This document shows positions 29,490-32,253 of a stretch of DNA of 32,253 nt, piece by piece. Position 1 is the stretch's first letter. Each line of letters opens with the position of its first letter. The stretch comes from a virus. The translations under genes were made by a program, and so were the position numbers. The notes below the pieces were generated by a model, which saw nothing but the letters and a program-made list of their open reading frames with translations, was not told the origin of the DNA and made no database searches. The stretch lies in the IMG/VR virus record IMGVR_UViG_3300048115_000581, positions 1-32,253 of that record. One strand, 5' to 3'.

Positions 29490-30434
29490 TTAACTATTTA
29501 CGCTTCGAAGGGCGAAATCTATGGCTCGTTGAGCCTCAAGCCTCACAGGACGGTTTTTGTACCATCCGCCGGTTTCCATATCTATTTCACGCACAAGTCC
29601 CTCTACCTCCTTAGAAGTGATTGGATATCCTCGCTTGATTGAATTTGCTGCGATGGACATCATAATCTGATACATTTTGTGGTACCAGCCAGATTCGCCA
29701 ATAGTCATATATTCGTTAACTAGTGTTTTATTTACGAATGGACAATCGCGATATGAATTCCAAGAATAGCTCGTATTCGTAAGTTGTGTTTTACGGTATT
29801 CGTCAATTTGTTTTTGTATTGCTTCAGGAAATTGAGATCCGAAACTATTATTGACATTTTCGTTTACGAAATGGTGTTTATCCATTAATTCATCTGGATC
29901 GAGAATTGGTGCGTTATGTGTAAAGATAAATTGATACGAATCAGGATATTGCGCTGGTACATAATACATGCGAGATAAATCTTTGGTTTGCGGATCACCA
30001 AGAGAATTAAATTCTTGATTTACCGCAAACCAAAGGTGTTTGATTTTATTCGCTTCTACGTGTTTTGTTAACGGAAATACTATTCTAAATTTTGGTTTTT
30101 CTTTTGTTGAAGATGCTGAGCTATAACAGACGAATCGATTTCTTTCGAATGTTTTGATTGCTTCTTCAAATGTTCCTTCGTATTCATCGATATCGAGTGC
30201 AACCCAACCTCCCCAAGAAAGTACGTTTCTATTGGCGCGGGTTGTTCCTTTTTCATAAACCGCAGGAGTGATTAGAGCTGATCCGTTTTTTCTTTCGCCT
30301 TTCTTTGGCTTGTAACCAGGTTGTTCACTTAACATATATAACAACTCCTCGAACTTTTCCCAAGAAGAAAAAGACATTTGACGATGTGTCTTATTGTCAA
30401 AAATAGAGTTGAAGATTGTTAAATTATATTCCAC
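29490..30434 (-). CDS. primase-polymerase (AEP)-like replication protein
   Basis: A 314-residue protein. GGWVALDIDEYEG (75-87) gives a catalytic-type D81-x-D83. YSSASSTKEKPKFRIVFPLT (104-123) has the small-residue motif and Arg that follow it in archaeo-eukaryotic primase/RepB-type enzymes. A C-terminal helical part (YHKMYQIMMSIAANSIKRGY, then KEVEGLVREIDMETGGWYKN) resembles the PriCT-like tail of such proteins. It could make primers or act in replication start. T4 itself uses a DnaG-type primase (gp61), which is not in this window. It overlaps the MazG-like gene by 11 bases. The motifs are seen; the activity is inferred. Confidence 0.65.
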   Translation of the reverse strand: MEYNLTIFNSIFDNKTHRQMSFSSWEKFEELLYMLSEQPGYKPKKGERKNGSALITPAVYEKGTTRANRNVLSWGGWVALDIDEYEGTFEEAIKTFERNRFVCYSSASSTKEKPKFRIVFPLTKHVEANKIKHLWFAVNQEFNSLGDPQTKDLSRMYYVPAQYPDSYQFIFTHNAPILDPDELMDKHHFVNENVNNSFGSQFPEAIQKQIDEYRKTQLTNTSYSWNSYRDCPFVNKTLVNEYMTIGESGWYHKMYQIMMSIAANSIKRGYPITSKEVEGLVREIDMETGGWYKNRPVRLEAQRAIDFALRSVNS

Positions 30435-30837
30435 TTAGTTTACCGTGATTTCCTGTGTGATTAGGTGCTTTCCAACCTTCTGGTTTTACCAAATCAGGTA
30501 AGCCATAAGGATTAGGACGTGATTCTTTTACGCCTACTTCTTTATTTAAATTAGCAACTAAAACTTCTTTCCAAGCTTTATGCGCGTCAATACCGAATGC
30601 GTCTAATGTTCCAATAGCAACAACACATAAATCAATTAATGCATCGACGACTTCTTCACCATCGATAGGTTGATTTGGTGTTGCTGCTTTTTTCATTTCA
30701 TCAAGTTCTTCTTGTAAAAAGTTGATTCTAAATTGAAGAAAAGCTTTAAGTTGTGCTTTATCCAATTTGTCAACTGCTTCTTGTACACCATACTTTTGGT
30801 GCATTTTTTCCATGTCTTTTGGCCAATTGATACTCAT
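30424..30837 (-). CDS. MazG-like nucleotide pyrophosphohydrolase
   Basis: A 137-residue all-alpha protein. LQEELDEMKKA (about 36-46) and EEVVDALIDLCVV (about 61-73) form the E-E-x-x-E ... E-x-x-D metal site of the MazG/dUTPase-like pyrophosphatases, which cut NTPs or dNTPs to monophosphates. In hydroxymethylcytosine phages T4 gp56 removes dCTP to give dCMP; this gene is a candidate for that role, though homology to gp56 is not claimed. It has its own promoter (30846-30876) whose -10 lies eight bases from the ATG, so the mRNA has almost no leader. It overlaps the primase-like gene by 11 bases. Confidence 0.8.
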   Translation of the reverse strand: MSINWPKDMEKMHQKYGVQEAVDKLDKAQLKAFLQFRINFLQEELDEMKKAATPNQPIDGEEVVDALIDLCVVAIGTLDAFGIDAHKAWKEVLVANLNKEVGVKESRPNPYGLPDLVKPEGWKAPNHTGNHGKLSGI

Positions 30838-30845
30838 AATTATAT

Positions 30846-30876
30846 ATTATACCTTAAGTTTATTGTTATTGTAAAC
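30846..30876 (-). promoter_or_regulatory. T4-early-type promoter, near-leaderless type
   Basis: On the minus strand GTTTAC (30876-30871), a 19-base spacer ending AAACTTAAGG and TATAAT (30851-30846), then eight bases to the ATG at 30837. It lies in the 41-base gap after the DNA polymerase gene. Confidence 0.78.
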
Positions 30877-30878
30877 CC

Positions 30879-32252
30879 TTAAAAGAAGAATTGTTGTAAA
30901 TCTGCTCTAGGTTCTGCTGACCAACCGATAGCATTAAGTATGATATCAATTGGATCGATAAAAGTTTTTTGAAATTGTAAGTTGTAGTCAATATATTTAT
31001 TGAGTTCTAATTCTTCTGGTAAAAAATCAGGAAAAGCAATTACATTTTCTTGAATCGAATTTGGAACGAGAAGATAAATAAACTTGACTTTATCGCCATT
31101 GTGAATAAGCTGATACTTTTTATCAAGAGCTTTTGCTTTTAAGTGATGATTATAGAGAAGTGAACCACGCACGTGAATCGGCGTACCTTTACGATAAATA
31201 CCACCTTTTTCTGAGTACGATGAGACGTCTGTTACGCCACGAGGAAAAGCGATTTGATCAGCTGATAACGTTTTAAAGTGTTCTTTGAAAAGTGCAATTG
31301 CCTTTTGAGTCTTTTCTTCGTCGCCAGTTACAATAACTTTAAAAAGGTTTTTCATAGCGTCGCGACACGGCATTGGTGTAGAAGATTTAATAGCCTCAAT
31401 CCCCATGATCTTAATCTTAGGTTCAGCGTATTGAACCCCTTCGTTATTATGTACATTCAATATGTAACGTTTCTTTGCAGTCCAAATACCACGATCAGCA
31501 ATTGCTTCACGTTTCATAACCATACGATTTGAATAGGCTTTAGTACGTTCTGCAAACTGATCAAAGGCTTTTTCCAACATAGGTTCAATTGCTTTAGAAC
31601 CGAATTCGTCAAGGAATGATACAGGATTATTTGGCTTGAATTTATCAACAACATCTTTTACGCCAATGTAAAGAGAGTCAGTATCCATCGCAATAACGCG
31701 ATCTTTAGATTCACCAAGGAAGTCATCGAGGTATTTGTTGACGTTTGTTTCAGCGTATTTGATAACCTCTTGGCCCGTTAAAGTAATTGCTGACGCGATT
31801 CGTAAATCGAAATAACGAAAGTATTTGTTGCCCATTGCACCATATAGACTATTAAGAAGAATCTTAATCGCAGTTTGAAGTGTTTCAAGACGAGCAACTT
31901 GGCCTGAAGTTTGAGCATACTCGTTGCGTTGACGTTTTGAAATAGTTTCGAGTTTTGTTTTTGCTTGAAGCATATCACCTTTAATCGTAACACGTTTAGC
32001 ATACAATTCTTCCACAATTTCAGGAATAATACCTTTCTTATCTTTACGGAATACGGCACCATTAGACGCAGTTGCACCATCGGCGTTAGTAACACCAATC
32101 AAAGTTTCTGGCGACATATTGTATTGAACAATAAGATTAGGATAAAGCGAGTTTAAGTCAAAAGACATTACCCAATCGTGCATACCTACATGCGGATCTT
32201 TTACATAGCCGCCTGGAAACTGTTCGGTTTCTTTAGGCGCACTTGGAAGAAT
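30879..32252 (-). CDS. 43: DNA polymerase, family B (T4 gp43), C-terminal part
   Basis: The polymerase domain of the replicative enzyme; the 5' part, with the proofreading exonuclease, lies beyond the window. The frame is open from the edge: residues ILPSAPKETEQFPGGYVKDP precede MHDWVMSFD, so the ATG at 32183 is internal. Motif A is SFDLNSLYPNLI, motif B KILLNSLYGAMGN, motif C AMDTDSLY with the catalytic Asp pair, then KKRY. The final residues LQQFFF match the sliding-clamp-binding tail of family B phage polymerases, so the 3' end is complete. No intron or intein interrupts the visible part. Confidence 0.95.
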   Translation of the reverse strand: MLPSAPKETEQFPGGYVKDPHVGMHDWVMSFDLNSLYPNLIVQYNMSPETLIGVTNADGATASNGAVFRKDKKGIIPEIVEELYAKRVTIKGDMLQAKTKLETISKRQRNEYAQTSGQVARLETLQTAIKILLNSLYGAMGNKYFRYFDLRIASAITLTGQEVIKYAETNVNKYLDDFLGESKDRVIAMDTDSLYIGVKDVVDKFKPNNPVSFLDEFGSKAIEPMLEKAFDQFAERTKAYSNRMVMKREAIADRGIWTAKKRYILNVHNNEGVQYAEPKIKIMGIEAIKSSTPMPCRDAMKNLFKVIVTGDEEKTQKAIALFKEHFKTLSADQIAFPRGVTDVSSYSEKGGIYRKGTPIHVRGSLLYNHHLKAKALDKKYQLIHNGDKVKFIYLLVPNSIQENVIAFPDFLPEELELNKYIDYNLQFQKTFIDPIDIILNAIGWSAEPRADLQQFFF

Positions 32253-32253
32253 A

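Noticed and set aside
30879-32252. Intron or intein in DNA polymerase
   Set aside because: Motifs A, B and C follow each other at normal spacing with one open frame up to the window edge.
1-32253. CRISPR array, insertion sequence or attachment site
   Set aside because: No regularly spaced repeats, transposase or terminal repeats were seen; repeats are limited to short promoter-like motifs and the 29411-29494 gap.

Overview
The window is a stretch of a T4-like (tailed, contractile-type) phage genome. Almost every base is coding and every gene lies on the minus strand, so transcription runs from high to low coordinates. The assignment rests on an unmistakable T4-type set: family B DNA polymerase (gp43), UvsX recombinase, gp41 helicase, RNase H, NrdA/NrdB, dCMP deaminase, and homologues of T4 dCMP hydroxymethylase and both T4 DNA glucosyltransferases. 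The DNA is visibly AT-rich. The style of the conserved hypothetical genes resembles T4-like phages of marine bacteria, but nothing in the sequence identifies the host. No gene-free stretch exceeds 300 bases; the largest gap is 29343-29489.

Layout in the direction of transcription. (1) 32252-29490: DNA polymerase (5' part outside the window), a MazG-like pyrophosphohydrolase and a primase-polymerase-like protein. (2) 29342-28050: small conserved phage proteins and a tRNA-Glu(UUC). (3) 27991-21624: nucleotide and base-modification block with dCMP hydroxymethylase, a PD-(D/E)XK-type protein, a DUF1599-like protein, dCMP deaminase, a beta-glucosyltransferase homologue, two small proteins, an alpha-glucosyltransferase homologue and a cytosine-C5 methyltransferase. 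Together they imply glucosylated hydroxymethylcytosine DNA. (4) 21567-18398: uvsX, a small protein, helicase gp41 and a zinc metallopeptidase. (5) 18355-6889: late/virion block behind TATAAATA promoters. Several of its proteins start with a short M-x-x-F-K-x-[YF] peptide and LxE/IxE sites that look like the T4 capsid-targeting sequence and its gp21 cleavage. Their domains are unexpected for structural proteins: an AAA+ ATPase, a ligase-like nucleotidyltransferase, an NMNAT-like enzyme and a possible nuclease. (6) 6814-2983: nrdB, nrdA, a zinc ribbon, a GT32-like protein and a GIY-YIG-like protein. (7) 2911-1: rnh, conserved proteins, an FmdB-like zinc ribbon and a PD-(D/E)XK exonuclease gene broken by an in-frame TAA.

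Regulation can be read directly. Nine copies of a T4-early-like promoter (GTKTACAA, 17-19 bp, TATAAT) precede the early genes. In five of them the -10 box sits 6-8 bp before the ATG, so the mRNAs should be leaderless or nearly so. Three exact TATAAATA late promoters precede late genes. Within operons, genes are joined by ATGA or TAATG overlaps or by 1-3 base gaps, which implies translational coupling. Assignments to T4 homologues rest on remembered T4 sequences and motifs, not on a database search.
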